Assembly (NCBI GenBank): GCA_021785265.1
Contig: JAJYFY010000005.1
Coordinates: 1 to 46,299 of the forward strand
Direction of reading: 5' to 3'
Length of the DNA stretch: 46,299 nucleotides
DNA from: Pseudomonadota bacterium
GTDB taxonomy: Bacteria > Pseudomonadota > Gammaproteobacteria > JAKAQQ01
Part shown: piece after piece, positions 15,785 to 25,003 of the stretch
How positions within the stretch are numbered: the first letter of the stretch is position 1
Layout: each line of letters begins with the position of its first letter
Program-made: the position numbers and the translations under genes
The notes under the pieces: generated by a model
What the model was told of the DNA's origin: nothing
What the model saw: the letters and a program-made list of their open reading frames with translations, nothing else
Database searches by the model: none

Positions 15785-17203
15785 ATGCCCTTCATCCCGC
15801 ACACCCCGGCAGAAACCGAGGCCATGCTGGAAAGCCTTGGCCTGCCCGACCTCGAGGCCCTGTTCGACGAGATCCCATCCGCTCTGCGGATCGGGGCTCT
15901 GCCGGAGTCGGTCCCGGAAGGGGTGGGCGAGCTTGCGCTCAGCCGGATCATGCACGAACGCGCCGATCGCCACGAGACTCCCCTGAGTTTCCTGGGCGCC
16001 GGCGCCTATGAGCACTTCATTCCGGCCGCCATCTGGGACATCGTGACCCGGGGTGAGTTCTACAGCGCCTACACGCCCTATCAGGCCGAGGCCAGCCAGG
16101 GCACCCTCCAGCTCATCTACGAGTACCAGTCGATGATGGCGGAACTCACCGGGCTTGCGGTTTCGAATGCCTCCCTCTACGACGGGGCGACGGCTCTGGC
16201 CGAAGCCTGTCTCATGGCCTGTCGCCTGGTGGGACGGGAAGTGGATCATCCGCGCGTCCTTTTGCCCGAGGCGGTCCATCCGGCCTACCGGGACGTGGTC
16301 CGGACGGTTCTCGGACCCCAGTCGATCCCGATCGAGACGGTTCCCTTCGACCCGAGGACCGGGCTGATCGATGATTGCTGGCTGGAGTCCCGCCTGTCCA
16401 CGAGCGAGGCGGGTGTTCTGGTCCTGCCCCAGCCCAATTTTTTCGGACTGATCGAACGGGTCGCGGAGTGGACGGAAGCGGCCCAGAAGCGAGGATTCCG
16501 GGTGGTGGGCCTGGTCAATCCGACCGCGCTCGCATTGCTTGAACCGCCCGGTCAGTGGGGGAGCCGGGGTGCCGATATCGCCTGTGGTGAAGGCCAACCC
16601 CTGGGGGTTCCCCTCTCCCTGGGGGGGCCCTATTTCGGGTTCATGACGACCCGTATCGACTGTGTACGCCAGATGCCCGGGCGGATCGTCGGACGCACGG
16701 TCGATCTCGAGGGTCGGCCGGGCTATACCCTCACCCTCCAGGCGCGCGAGCAGCATATCCGCAGGGCCCGGGCCACCTCCAATATTTGCACGAACCAGGG
16801 GCTTCTCGTGACGGCCGCGACCTTGTACCTGTCGCTCCTTGGCCCCTCCGGCCTGCGTCAGGTCGCCCGGGCTGCGCATGCGCGCACGCGAGAACTCGTC
16901 GAGGCCCTGACCGGACTGCCGGGTGTTCGACCCCTGTTTGAAGGGACGCCGTTCTTCCATGAATGCGCGCTCACCGCCGAGAAACCGGCGGGAGAACTGC
17001 TCGCGGCCCTCGCAGATCAGGGCATTCTGGGCGGCTATGATCTCGGCGAGTTCGATCTGAAGAAGCCCGCTTCCGCCTGGCTGGTCTGCGCGACCGAGAT
17101 GCGGACCGCTCCGGATATTGCCCGCTATCGTGAAACACTGGAGCGCGTCATGGTCCGTGGACGTGCCCCCGCCCCCCCCTCGCGCCACCCCGTCATTTCC
17201 TGA
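15785..17203 (+). CDS. gcvPA: Glycine dehydrogenase (decarboxylating) subunit 1
   Basis: This is the N-terminal half-protein of the split P protein, which decarboxylates glycine with PLP and loads GcvH. The 472-residue protein is typical of subunit 1. Signatures include FLGAGAYEHFIPAAIWDI, TPYQAEASQGTLQLIYEYQS and NASLYDGATALAEA, all conserved around the P-protein active site. The PLP lysine is on subunit 2. The ATG lies 7 bp after gcvH. A split P protein is used by Firmicutes, Thermus and some Gammaproteobacteria and differs from the fused GcvP of E. coli. Confidence 0.96.
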   Translation: MPFIPHTPAETEAMLESLGLPDLEALFDEIPSALRIGALPESVPEGVGELALSRIMHERADRHETPLSFLGAGAYEHFIPAAIWDIVTRGEFYSAYTPYQAEASQGTLQLIYEYQSMMAELTGLAVSNASLYDGATALAEACLMACRLVGREVDHPRVLLPEAVHPAYRDVVRTVLGPQSIPIETVPFDPRTGLIDDCWLESRLSTSEAGVLVLPQPNFFGLIERVAEWTEAAQKRGFRVVGLVNPTALALLEPPGQWGSRGADIACGEGQPLGVPLSLGGPYFGFMTTRIDCVRQMPGRIVGRTVDLEGRPGYTLTLQAREQHIRRARATSNICTNQGLLVTAATLYLSLLGPSGLRQVARAAHARTRELVEALTGLPGVRPLFEGTPFFHECALTAEKPAGELLAALADQGILGGYDLGEFDLKKPASAWLVCATEMRTAPDIARYRETLERVMVRGRAPAPPSRHPVIS

Positions 17204-17214
17204 GGAGAATTGCC

Positions 17215-17712
17215 ATGGCCACGATTACCCTGAAAGGCTCGACCATCCATACCAACGGCGAACTGCCGCCCCTGCAGGCACCGGCCCCCGACTTCCGGCT
17301 GGTGGCGACCGACCTCGGCATCCGAACGCTCGGCGACTATGCCGGCCGCCCGATCCTGCTCAACATTTTCCCCAGTATCGACACGCCGGTCTGTGCGCTC
17401 TCCACCCGCAAGTTCAACGAGCATGCGCAATCGCATCCCGATCCGGTTTTTCTCATGGTTTCGGCTGATCTACCCTTTGCCCACCAGCGCTTCTGCGGCC
17501 AGGCCGGACTGGCCAACGTGATTCCGCTGTCCATGATGCGGGACCGGGATTTTGCCCGCGATTACGGCGTGCTCATCGTCGATGGTCCCCTGGCGGGACT
17601 CGCGGCACGGGCGGTCGTGGTGCTCGATCCCGAAAGGCGGGTGCGCTATCGTGAACTCGTTCCCGAGATCGGCCAGGAGCCGGATTACGCGCAGGCGATC
17701 GGGGCGCTCTGA
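17215..17712 (+). CDS. tpx: Thiol peroxidase (atypical 2-Cys peroxiredoxin)
   Basis: Tpx reduces hydrogen peroxide and alkyl hydroperoxides at the expense of thioredoxin. The 165-residue protein has the peroxidatic Cys60 in FPSIDTPVCALS and the resolving Cys94 in QRFCGQAGLANV, matching E. coli Cys61/Cys95. The RBS is GAGGAG. It sits between gcvPA and gcvPB with gaps of 11 and 3 bp, so the two P-protein subunits are interrupted by an unrelated antioxidant gene. This position suggests co-expression with glycine cleavage, although a metabolic link is only inference. Confidence 0.96.
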   Translation: MATITLKGSTIHTNGELPPLQAPAPDFRLVATDLGIRTLGDYAGRPILLNIFPSIDTPVCALSTRKFNEHAQSHPDPVFLMVSADLPFAHQRFCGQAGLANVIPLSMMRDRDFARDYGVLIVDGPLAGLAARAVVVLDPERRVRYRELVPEIGQEPDYAQAIGAL

Positions 17713-17715
17713 CGG

Positions 17716-19197
17716 ATGAGCGGACTCATTTTCGACCGCTCCCGACCGGGCCGGCACGCCGGGGGACTCGCACCGGAGGTCCTGGAGTCGGTGGACGATC
17801 TGCCCGCGACCTGCCTCCGGAAGGTACCGCCGGCACTTCCTGAGGTCTCCGAGCTCGATGTGGTGCGGCACTATACGCGCCTGTCGCAAAAGAACTTCTC
17901 GATCGATACCCACTTCTATCCGCTCGGCTCCTGCACCATGAAATACAATCCCCGGGCGGCCAACCGCTTCGCCATGCTCGAGGGATTCCTCTCCGCCCAC
18001 CCGCTGGCCCCCGCCCGCTTCCAGCAGGGCTTTCTCGAGTGCGTCTTCGAACTCCAGGAAATCCTGCGGGCAGTGACCGGAATGAGTGCCGTGGTGCTGA
18101 GTCCCATGGCCGGGGCCCAGGGGGAGTTTGCCGGCATTGCCATGATCCGCCGCTACCATGCCTCGCGCGGGGATCCCGGACGAACCGAAATCCTCGTTCC
18201 GGATGCGGCCCACGGCACCAATCCGGCCAGTGCCATCATGGGCGGCTTCCGGGTACGCGAAGTGCCAACCGGACCCGACGGGGATGTCGATCTCGACGCA
18301 CTCCAGAAGGCGGTGGGACCCGCCACGGCGGGCATCATGCTCACGAATCCTTCCACCCTCGGGGTTTTCGAGCGCCGAATCGTCGAGATCGCGTCCCTGG
18401 TTCACGGCGCGGGTGGTCTGCTCTACTACGACGGAGCCAATCTCAATGCCATCCTGGGCCGGGCCCGCCCGGGGGACATGCGATTCGACATCCTGCACCT
18501 CAACCTGCACAAGACTTTCTCCACCCCGCACGGCGGCGGCGGCCCGGGTGCCGCGGCCCTCGGGGTGAGTGCGCGTCTCGAGCCCTTCCTCCCGACGCCG
18601 TTTGCAGCGCGGGATCCTGCGGGCGGCTTCTGCTGGATCGGCGCCGAAGGGCGACCGGAGAGCATCGGGCGGCTTTCGGCCTTCATGGGCAATGCCGGCG
18701 TTTTGCTCCGCGCCTATGCCTACGCCCGTCTCCTGGGACGCGGAGGCTTGCGTCGGGTCAGCACCTTCGCGGCACTCAACGCCAACTATCTGGCGCGCCG
18801 GCTCGAAGCCGCCGGTTTCGAACTGGCCTTTCCCGAGCGCCGGGCCAGCCATGAATGTATCGTGACCCTGCGCCGCGAGGCCCGTGAATACGGCGTGACG
18901 GCCATGGATTTTGCGAAGCGGCTTCTCGACTACGGCCTGCACGCCCCCACGACCTATTTCCCGATGCTCATTCCCGAGTGTCTGCTCATCGAGCCCACCG
19001 AGACGGAATCGAAGGAGACCCTCGATGCCTTCGTCGAGGCCATGAGCCGGATCCGGGCGGAGGCGGCGACCGACCCGGAACGGGTCCGGGGTGCCCCGTG
19101 GACGACACCGGTGCGCCGACTCGATGATGTCCGCGCCGCACGCGAACCCGACCTCCGCTGGCGTCCGCCGGGAGTGGGCTCCGCGGCAGAGACATGA
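17716..19197 (+). CDS. gcvPB: Glycine dehydrogenase (decarboxylating) subunit 2
   Basis: This is the C-terminal half-protein of the split P protein and carries the PLP cofactor. The 493-residue protein has the PLP Lys266 in LHLNLHKTFSTPHGGGGPG, the HFYPLGSCTMKYNPR signature near residue 70, and HGTNPASAIMGGF. It is expected to form an alpha2-beta2 complex with GcvPA. The start is 3 bp after tpx. It ends in a 4-bp ATGA overlap with the PfkB kinase gene. Confidence 0.97.
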   Translation: MSGLIFDRSRPGRHAGGLAPEVLESVDDLPATCLRKVPPALPEVSELDVVRHYTRLSQKNFSIDTHFYPLGSCTMKYNPRAANRFAMLEGFLSAHPLAPARFQQGFLECVFELQEILRAVTGMSAVVLSPMAGAQGEFAGIAMIRRYHASRGDPGRTEILVPDAAHGTNPASAIMGGFRVREVPTGPDGDVDLDALQKAVGPATAGIMLTNPSTLGVFERRIVEIASLVHGAGGLLYYDGANLNAILGRARPGDMRFDILHLNLHKTFSTPHGGGGPGAAALGVSARLEPFLPTPFAARDPAGGFCWIGAEGRPESIGRLSAFMGNAGVLLRAYAYARLLGRGGLRRVSTFAALNANYLARRLEAAGFELAFPERRASHECIVTLRREAREYGVTAMDFAKRLLDYGLHAPTTYFPMLIPECLLIEPTETESKETLDAFVEAMSRIRAEAATDPERVRGAPWTTPVRRLDDVRAAREPDLRWRPPGVGSAAET

Positions 19198-20174
19198 TCC
19201 TCGTTTCAGGTTCACTCGCCTTCGATACCGTCATGCGGTTCGAGGGTCGCTTTGCCGATCATCTTCTGGCGGATCGTCTGGCCACGCTCAGCGTGGCGTT
19301 CGAAGTGGGAATGTTGCGCCGTGATTTTGGCGGCTGTGCCGGAAACATCTGCTACTCGCTTGCGCTTTTGGGCGAACGGGCCGCTCCGTGGGGGACGGTC
19401 GGGGGGGATTTCGACAGCTACCGCGCCTGGTTCGGCCAGCAGGGCATCCCGGAGGACGGCCTGCATCGGGTGGAGGGGCTCACGGCACAGGCCTACATCA
19501 TGACGGATTCTGACAACAACCAGATTACCGCCTTCCACCCCGGCGCCATGACGCGCTCGGCCGAGGCCCCGTTTCCGAACGGCCTCGAGGGTCGGGTCCG
19601 GTTGGGGATCGTGGCTCCCGACAGTCGGGACGGCATGCGGGCCCATGCGCAGGCATTCCAGAAGCGGCGGATCCCCTACCTCCTCGACCCCGGCCAGGCG
19701 CTGGGTATCCTCGAGACCGGGGATTTCGAGGCACTGCTCAAAGGCGCGGGTGTGCTTGCCCTGAATGCCTATGAGGCCGCCCTGGTTCGCGAGCGTTTCG
19801 GTTATGACACGGCCCGGCTGGCGAACCAAGTCCAGGCGCTGGTCGTGACCCATGGCCGGGAGGGTTCCCACATCACGGTCGGTGACCGCATCTTGAACAT
19901 TCCAGCGGTCCCGCCCGAGGCGGAACTCGATCCGACCGGCTGCGGGGACGCCTATCGGGCCGGGCTGGTCTGGGGCTGGATCCGCGGTTGTGACTGGGCA
20001 GTTTCCGGCCGCATCGCGAGTCTTCTCGGCAGCTTCAAGATCGCCCATCCGGGGACCCAGAATCACCGCTTCACGCCTCCCGCATTCTGGGCGCGTTATG
20101 CCGAGGTCTTCGGCGAGCCCCCCCCCGGTTCTCTGCCCCAGCCTCGTCCTTCCTCCCCCTCTCCGCCCCGATGA
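19194..20174 (+). CDS. PfkB-family sugar/nucleoside kinase (adenosine-kinase-like)
   Basis: This 326-residue ribokinase-fold protein phosphorylates a hydroxyl on a sugar or nucleoside with ATP. The N-terminal substrate segment SGSLAFDTVMRFEGRF and the GGCAGNICYSLALLG motif resemble adenosine kinases of Proteobacteria. The catalytic Asp lies in LDPTGCGDAYRAGLVWG. Substrate identity is inferred only. It overlaps both neighbours by 4 bp. The C-terminal tail (PPPGSLPQPRPSSPSPP) is low-complexity and unusual. Confidence 0.85.
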   Translation: MILVSGSLAFDTVMRFEGRFADHLLADRLATLSVAFEVGMLRRDFGGCAGNICYSLALLGERAAPWGTVGGDFDSYRAWFGQQGIPEDGLHRVEGLTAQAYIMTDSDNNQITAFHPGAMTRSAEAPFPNGLEGRVRLGIVAPDSRDGMRAHAQAFQKRRIPYLLDPGQALGILETGDFEALLKGAGVLALNAYEAALVRERFGYDTARLANQVQALVVTHGREGSHITVGDRILNIPAVPPEAELDPTGCGDAYRAGLVWGWIRGCDWAVSGRIASLLGSFKIAHPGTQNHRFTPPAFWARYAEVFGEPPPGSLPQPRPSSPSPPR

Positions 20175-21361
20175 GCCTGCCGGTCATCCATCTCCTCCCT
20201 CACGAGGAGCGACGACTTTTGGCCGGACACCTCTGGGTGTTCGGCAACGAGATCGATACCCAAAAGTCTCCGCCCGGGCGTTTTGCATCGGGCGATCCGG
20301 TGATCCTGGCGGACGCCCGTGGCCGCCGCCTCGGGGTGGGGTACATCAATCCCCACTCGCTGATCACGGTACGTCTGCTCTCGCGCGATCCCGACACGGT
20401 GATCGATACGCGTTTCTTCCGTGGCCGACTGGAACAGGCCATCGCGACCCGTCGGCCATTCGGCATCGAACGCTTCGGGCGGCTCGTCTTCGGTGAGTCC
20501 GACCGCCTGCCGGGCCTCGTCGTGGACCGCTACGGTGATTATCTGGTCGTCCAGGTCACCACCGCGGGCATGGAGCGGTGGCGGGACGAGATCCGTGATG
20601 TCCTGGTCGACTGCTGTGCACCGGTGGGGATCCTCTTCCGCAACGATTCCGAGCCGCGGAAGCTCGAGGGGCTCCCGGGGGAGGTGGAAGTGGGGTGGGG
20701 TACGGTCCCCGAGTCCGTCACGGTTGAAGAGGGAGGGCGTGTCTTTTCGGTTTCCCCCTGGCGGGGTCAGAAGACCGGCTGGTATTACGACCAGCGCGAG
20801 CATCGCCTCCGGATCGCCCGCGAAGCACCCCGGGGTCGCGTCCTCGACGCCTTTTCCTACGTCGGCGGCTTCGGGATCAGCGCCCTGGCCGGCGGGAGCC
20901 GGGAGGCGGTTTTGATCGACCAGTCGGAAGAAGCCCTGGAGCGGGCGCGTGCGAACGCCGCCGCGAATGGACTGCCCATCCCGCGCACGCTTCCGGGGGA
21001 GGCCTTCGAACTCCTGCGGGCCCTCGGTGAGGCGGGAGAGCGTTTCGAACTCGTGATCGTGGATCCGCCGGCCTTCATCCGGCGCCGCAAGGACCAGCGC
21101 GAGGGGCTTTTGGCCTACGAGCGGCTTGTGACCCGGGCGGCGCGCCTTGTGGCCGACGGGGGCTGGCTGGTCTTCGCCAGCTGTTCCAGTCATCTCGAGC
21201 CCCACGATTTCCGGGTGGTTTTCGCCCGGGGCGTGCGCCGGGCCGGGAGAGAGGTCAGAATAGTAGCCGTGGGTGGTCAGAGTCCGGATCATCCGATTCA
21301 TCCCTGGATTCCCGAGACCGCTTATCTCCAGGTTCTCTATGGCGTGATCGAGGAAAAATAA
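20171..21361 (+). CDS. rlmI: RlmI-like 23S rRNA m5C methyltransferase
   Basis: This 396-residue class I SAM-dependent methyltransferase has an N-terminal PUA RNA-binding domain (about 1-80, with LAGHLWVFGNEI and SGDPVILADARGRRLGVGY). The SAM-binding motif is RVLDAFSYVGGFGISALAGG, and the catalytic-site motif is VIVDPPAFIRRRKDQREGLLAYERL. These match E. coli RlmI, which methylates C1962 of 23S rRNA. The final Cys-rich strand is FASCSSHLEPHDF. It overlaps the upstream kinase gene (ATGA) and abuts lgt (TAATG). Confidence 0.88.
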   Translation: MSLPVIHLLPHEERRLLAGHLWVFGNEIDTQKSPPGRFASGDPVILADARGRRLGVGYINPHSLITVRLLSRDPDTVIDTRFFRGRLEQAIATRRPFGIERFGRLVFGESDRLPGLVVDRYGDYLVVQVTTAGMERWRDEIRDVLVDCCAPVGILFRNDSEPRKLEGLPGEVEVGWGTVPESVTVEEGGRVFSVSPWRGQKTGWYYDQREHRLRIAREAPRGRVLDAFSYVGGFGISALAGGSREAVLIDQSEEALERARANAAANGLPIPRTLPGEAFELLRALGEAGERFELVIVDPPAFIRRRKDQREGLLAYERLVTRAARLVADGGWLVFASCSSHLEPHDFRVVFARGVRRAGREVRIVAVGGQSPDHPIHPWIPETAYLQVLYGVIEEK

Positions 21362-22203
21362 TGCTCCACTACCCGACTATCAATCCCGTGGCGCTTGCCC
21401 TCGGCCCCCTGGCCATCCACTGGTATGGCCTCATGTACCTTTTGGGCATCGTCTCCGGCTGGTGGCTCCTGCACCGCCGGATCCACCGCCGGATCACCGG
21501 CTGGACCGATGACCAGCTCATCGACCTCATCTTCTACGCCGCCCTCGGCGTGATCGTGGGGGGACGCCTCGGCTACGTCCTGCTTTACAACCTGCCCTAT
21601 TACTGGGCCGCCCCGCTCCGGGTGTTCCAGGTCTGGGATGGTGGCATGTCCTTCCATGGTGGTCTTCTCGGGGTGATCGCGGGGATGGCCCTCTACGGGC
21701 GGAAGACCGGCCGCAACGTCTTCGATCTGACCGATTTCATCGCGCCGGTCGTGCCGCTCGGGCTCATGGCGGGTCGGGCCGGAAACTTCATCAACGGGGA
21801 ACTCTGGGGGCGCGTGAGCCGGGCACCCTGGGCGATGCAGCTGCCCTGCACGAACCCGCGTTTCTATGCCTATTGCGGTTATGTGGGCCCCGGCTGGAGC
21901 CCGCCCCATGCCCCCTCCCAGCTCCTCGAGCTCCTGCTCGAAGGGATCGTGATGTTTGTCGTGCTGTTTGCATTTTCCGCCCGATCCCGCCCGCGCATGG
22001 CGCTATCCGGCCTCTTCGCTCTCCTCTACGGCGTATTCCGCACGCTGGCCGAGTTCATCCGGCTGCCCGATCCCCAGCTCGGCTATCTCGCCTTCGGCTG
22101 GATGACCATGGGTCAGGTTCTGTCGATTCCCATGATCTTCGTGGGGGCCCTCATGCTCTACCTGGCCTACCGGGAACCCGCCATGGCCGCCCCGGCGCTC
22201 TGA
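21361..22203 (+). CDS. lgt: Prolipoprotein diacylglyceryl transferase
   Basis: Lgt attaches diacylglycerol to the lipobox cysteine of prolipoproteins in the inner membrane. The 280-residue protein has seven hydrophobic segments and the signature [14 protein letters not shown]. The essential N-terminal [11 protein letters not shown] is also present. Its substrates in this window include MltD and the 41014-41469 lipoprotein. The lgt-thyA order is conserved in many Proteobacteria. The ATG overlaps the rlmI TAA. Confidence 0.97.
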   Translation: MLHYPTINPVALALGPLAIHWYGLMYLLGIVSGWWLLHRRIHRRITGWTDDQLIDLIFYAALGVIVGGRLGYVLLYNLPYYWAAPLRVFQVWDGGMSFHGGLLGVIAGMALYGRKTGRNVFDLTDFIAPVVPLGLMAGRAGNFINGELWGRVSRAPWAMQLPCTNPRFYAYCGYVGPGWSPPHAPSQLLELLLEGIVMFVVLFAFSARSRPRMALSGLFALLYGVFRTLAEFIRLPDPQLGYLAFGWMTMGQVLSIPMIFVGALMLYLAYREPAMAAPAL

Positions 22204-22213
22204 CGGGGACGGT

Positions 22214-23005
22214 GTGCGGGCCTATCACGACCTCCTCCAGGAGACCCTGGAGCAGGGGACGCCCAAGACCGACCGGACGGGGGTCGGTACCCTTTCCGTG
22301 TTCGGCCGACAGCTCCGTTTTGATCTCCGCCAGGGCTTCCCGGCCGTGACGACCAAGCGGCTGCATTTCCGGTCCGTCGCCGAGGAGTTGCTCTGGTTCC
22401 TGCGTGGGGAGACCAACGTGCGGTCACTTCAGGAGCGTGGCGTCACGATCTGGGACGAATGGGCAGATGCAGCGGGGGAGCTCGGTCCCATCTACGGCGC
22501 CCAGTGGCGGCGCTGGCCGGCCCCGGAAGGGGCGATCGACCAGATCGAGAACGTGCTCCGGGGACTCCGGCAGGATCCCGATTCCCGGCGCCATGTGGTG
22601 TCCGCCTGGAATGTCGCGGAGCTTGCGAAAATGGCGCTCGCCCCCTGTCACCTGCTCTTTCAGTTCTACGTGGCGGAAGGGCGCCTGTCCTGTCAGGTCT
22701 ACCAGCGCAGTGCCGATCTCTTTCTCGGTCTTCCCTTCAACCTCGCCTCCTACGCGCTTCTGACCCACCTCATGGCGGATGCAGTCGGTCTCGGGGTGGG
22801 CGAGCTCATCTGGACGGGGGGGGACTGCCATCTCTACCGGACTCATCTCGAGGTGGTCCGGATCCAGCTCGGACGGGAACCCTATCCGCTCCCGCGTCTC
22901 GTGATCGTCCAGCACCGGGATTGTCTGGCCGACTATGCCTGGGGGGATTTCCGGCTTGAGGGCTACCGTCACCATCCATCACTCACGGCCCCGGTGGCCG
23001 TCTAG
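22214..23005 (+). CDS. thyA: Thymidylate synthase
   Basis: ThyA methylates dUMP to dTMP using methylene-tetrahydrofolate. The 263-residue protein has the nucleophile Cys145 in [13 protein letters not shown], the dUMP phosphate-binding Arg in DRTGVG and [11 protein letters not shown], and [13 protein letters not shown]. It uses a GTG start. Folate from the glycine cleavage system, encoded by the same block, feeds this reaction: GcvT makes the methylene-THF that ThyA consumes. It lies 10 bp after lgt. Confidence 0.97.
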   Translation: MRAYHDLLQETLEQGTPKTDRTGVGTLSVFGRQLRFDLRQGFPAVTTKRLHFRSVAEELLWFLRGETNVRSLQERGVTIWDEWADAAGELGPIYGAQWRRWPAPEGAIDQIENVLRGLRQDPDSRRHVVSAWNVAELAKMALAPCHLLFQFYVAEGRLSCQVYQRSADLFLGLPFNLASYALLTHLMADAVGLGVGELIWTGGDCHLYRTHLEVVRIQLGREPYPLPRLVIVQHRDCLADYAWGDFRLEGYRHHPSLTAPVAV

Positions 23006-23015
23006 GCGGCCGGAC

Positions 23016-24290
23016 ATGGATTTCAGGGACGCGGCGGCGCGGGACCAGGAGGAGCCCTGGTGCCGACTCGCCGACTCCTTCGTCCGTCCCCGGGATGCCG
23101 GCCACCGCCCGCTGGCCTATCTGGCCGGCCACTCTCTGGGACTCTGCCATCGCGGAGTCAGATCCTGTCTCGAGCGGGAGTTGGACGCGTGGGGTCGGCT
23201 CGGCATCCAGGGTTACGAGCAGGCCACACCCTCCTGGCTGCGTTATGCCCATGATCTCCGACCCCTTCTGGCCCCCCTTCTCGGGGCTCATCCGGACGAG
23301 ATCGCGGTTCTCAACTCACTCACGGTCAATCTCCATTTCCTTCTTGCCCGCTTTTACCGCCCCACTCGGAACCGCCGGCAGATCCTGATCGATAAGCCGG
23401 TCTTCCCCTCCGACCGTCATGCCCTGGTTTCGCAGATCCACTGGCATGGAGGAGATCCCGCGACCGACCTGGTCGAGATCGGTCCCGCCCCCGGCCATAG
23501 CCGGCTGGATCCGGATGTACTCACGGAAGCGATCACGGCGGCCGGCGAACGTCTGGCCCTGGTCTGGGTGGGTGGCGTGAACTATCTCACCGGTCAGAAG
23601 CTGCCCCTGGCTCGACTCGCGCGGGCCACCCACGCGGTGGGCGCATCGTTCGGGGTCGATCTGGCCCATGCCATCGGCAATGTGCCGCTCGCCCTCGATC
23701 GGGAGGGCGTCGATTTTGCGGTCTGGTGCTCCTACAAGTACCTGAACGGCGGGCCGGGTGCGGTGGGCGGGCTCTATGTGCGCGCCGATCCCGTGGACGG
23801 CGTTCCGCCCCCCATGCTCGCCGGCTGGTGGGGTCATGAGGAGAAAACGCGTTTTCTCATGGGGCCGGACTTCCAGCCGGAAGCCGGAGCGCTCGGTTTC
23901 GCCGTGAGCAACGTGCCGGTGCTGGCCACGGCACCGCTCTGGGCCACGCTCCCGCTTTTTGCGGAACACTCCCTGGACCGGCTGATCACGCGACGCGAGG
24001 CTGTGATCGCCTTTCTGAGGGAGCAGCTGTCCCTCCAGCCGGTGGCCGGACTCGAGTGCATCACGCCGGAGGAGCCTCTCGAACGTGGCGCTCAACTCTC
24101 CTTTCGGGTGAGTCCTCCCCTGCCCGAGGGAGCGGATTTCATCCGGGCGCTCGGGTCACTGGGCGTCGTCGGCGACTGGCGCGAACCCCGCATCCACCGG
24201 ATCGCCTTTGCCCCTCTCTACAACGGCTTTACGGATGCCGTGCGCTGGCACGAAGCGATGTGCCGTCTGGCTCGGCGCGGCCGCACGTGA
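23016..24290 (+). CDS. kynU: Kynureninase
   Basis: KynU is a PLP enzyme that cleaves L-kynurenine to anthranilate and L-alanine. The 424-residue class V aminotransferase-fold protein has the PLP Lys241 in VWCSYKYLNGGPGAVGG and the Asp of the cofactor site in SFGVDLAHAIGN. Also present are YLAGHSLGL near residue 35 and LNSLTVNLHFLLARFYRPT. No tryptophan dioxygenase or formamidase gene lies in this window, so the pathway context is missing. A start at ATG 23016, ten bases after thyA, fits best. It overlaps lipB by 4 bp. Confidence 0.9.
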   Translation: MDFRDAAARDQEEPWCRLADSFVRPRDAGHRPLAYLAGHSLGLCHRGVRSCLERELDAWGRLGIQGYEQATPSWLRYAHDLRPLLAPLLGAHPDEIAVLNSLTVNLHFLLARFYRPTRNRRQILIDKPVFPSDRHALVSQIHWHGGDPATDLVEIGPAPGHSRLDPDVLTEAITAAGERLALVWVGGVNYLTGQKLPLARLARATHAVGASFGVDLAHAIGNVPLALDREGVDFAVWCSYKYLNGGPGAVGGLYVRADPVDGVPPPMLAGWWGHEEKTRFLMGPDFQPEAGALGFAVSNVPVLATAPLWATLPLFAEHSLDRLITRREAVIAFLREQLSLQPVAGLECITPEEPLERGAQLSFRVSPPLPEGADFIRALGSLGVVGDWREPRIHRIAFAPLYNGFTDAVRWHEAMCRLARRGRT

Positions 24291-25003
24291 AGCGGGCCGA
24301 CCGGCCGGTGGGAGATCCAGCCTCCCCGTCCCTTCCGGCGGAGCCGGTCTGCCGCTGGCTCGGACTCGTGGATTACCGGACCACCTGGCAGGACATGATG
24401 GATTTTACGGAACGGCGAAGCCCGGAGCGCGTGGACGAAATCTGGTTTCTCGAGCATCCGCCGGTCTATACGCTGGGCCTGAATGGGCACCTCGAGCACC
24501 TCCTCGACCCCGGTTCGATCCCCGTGATCCCGACCGACCGGGGCGGACAGGTCACCTACCATGGACCGGGTCAGCTCGTCGTCTACCCGCTGATTGCCCT
24601 GGCGCGCCGGAGCGTGGGCCCACGGCAGCTGGTCCGCCTGCTTGAACAGGCGACCATCGACTGTCTCAGGGATTTCGGCATCACGGGCCATGGCCGGGCC
24701 GAAGCGCCCGGGGTCTATGTGGAATCACGCAAGATCGCCTCGATCGGCCTGCGGATCCGACGCGGGGCCAGTTATCACGGCCTCGCACTCAACGTGTCGA
24801 ACGATCTTGGGCCTTTTCTCGGCATCCATCCCTGCGGATTCCGGGGACTCGAGATGACCCGGGTCGCCGATTGCGGGGGGCCGAGTGATCTCGAGGTGGT
24901 GGGCCACCGCCTCGAAGCCCATCTCCTGTCCCAGCTGCGGTCGCTTCCGAGAGGGGCCGCTTCGGTTCAGGCGGACGGAGGGGGGGCTTCGAGGAAGGCC
25001 TGA
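24287..25003 (+). CDS. lipB: Octanoyl-[ACP]:protein octanoyltransferase
   Basis: LipB transfers octanoyl from ACP to a lysine of lipoyl domains, the first step of de novo lipoylation. The 238-residue protein has the signature RGGQVTYHGPGQLVVYPL, the catalytic Lys149 in SRKIASIGLRI and the nucleophile Cys183 in GIHPCGFRGLEMTRV. GTG 24287 overlaps the kynU stop (GTGA). Its position in the same plus-strand block as gcvH makes functional sense, since GcvH needs lipoylation. Its last 37 bases overlap the convergent dat gene. Confidence 0.96.
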   Translation: MKRADRPVGDPASPSLPAEPVCRWLGLVDYRTTWQDMMDFTERRSPERVDEIWFLEHPPVYTLGLNGHLEHLLDPGSIPVIPTDRGGQVTYHGPGQLVVYPLIALARRSVGPRQLVRLLEQATIDCLRDFGITGHGRAEAPGVYVESRKIASIGLRIRRGASYHGLALNVSNDLGPFLGIHPCGFRGLEMTRVADCGGPSDLEVVGHRLEAHLLSQLRSLPRGAASVQADGGGASRKA

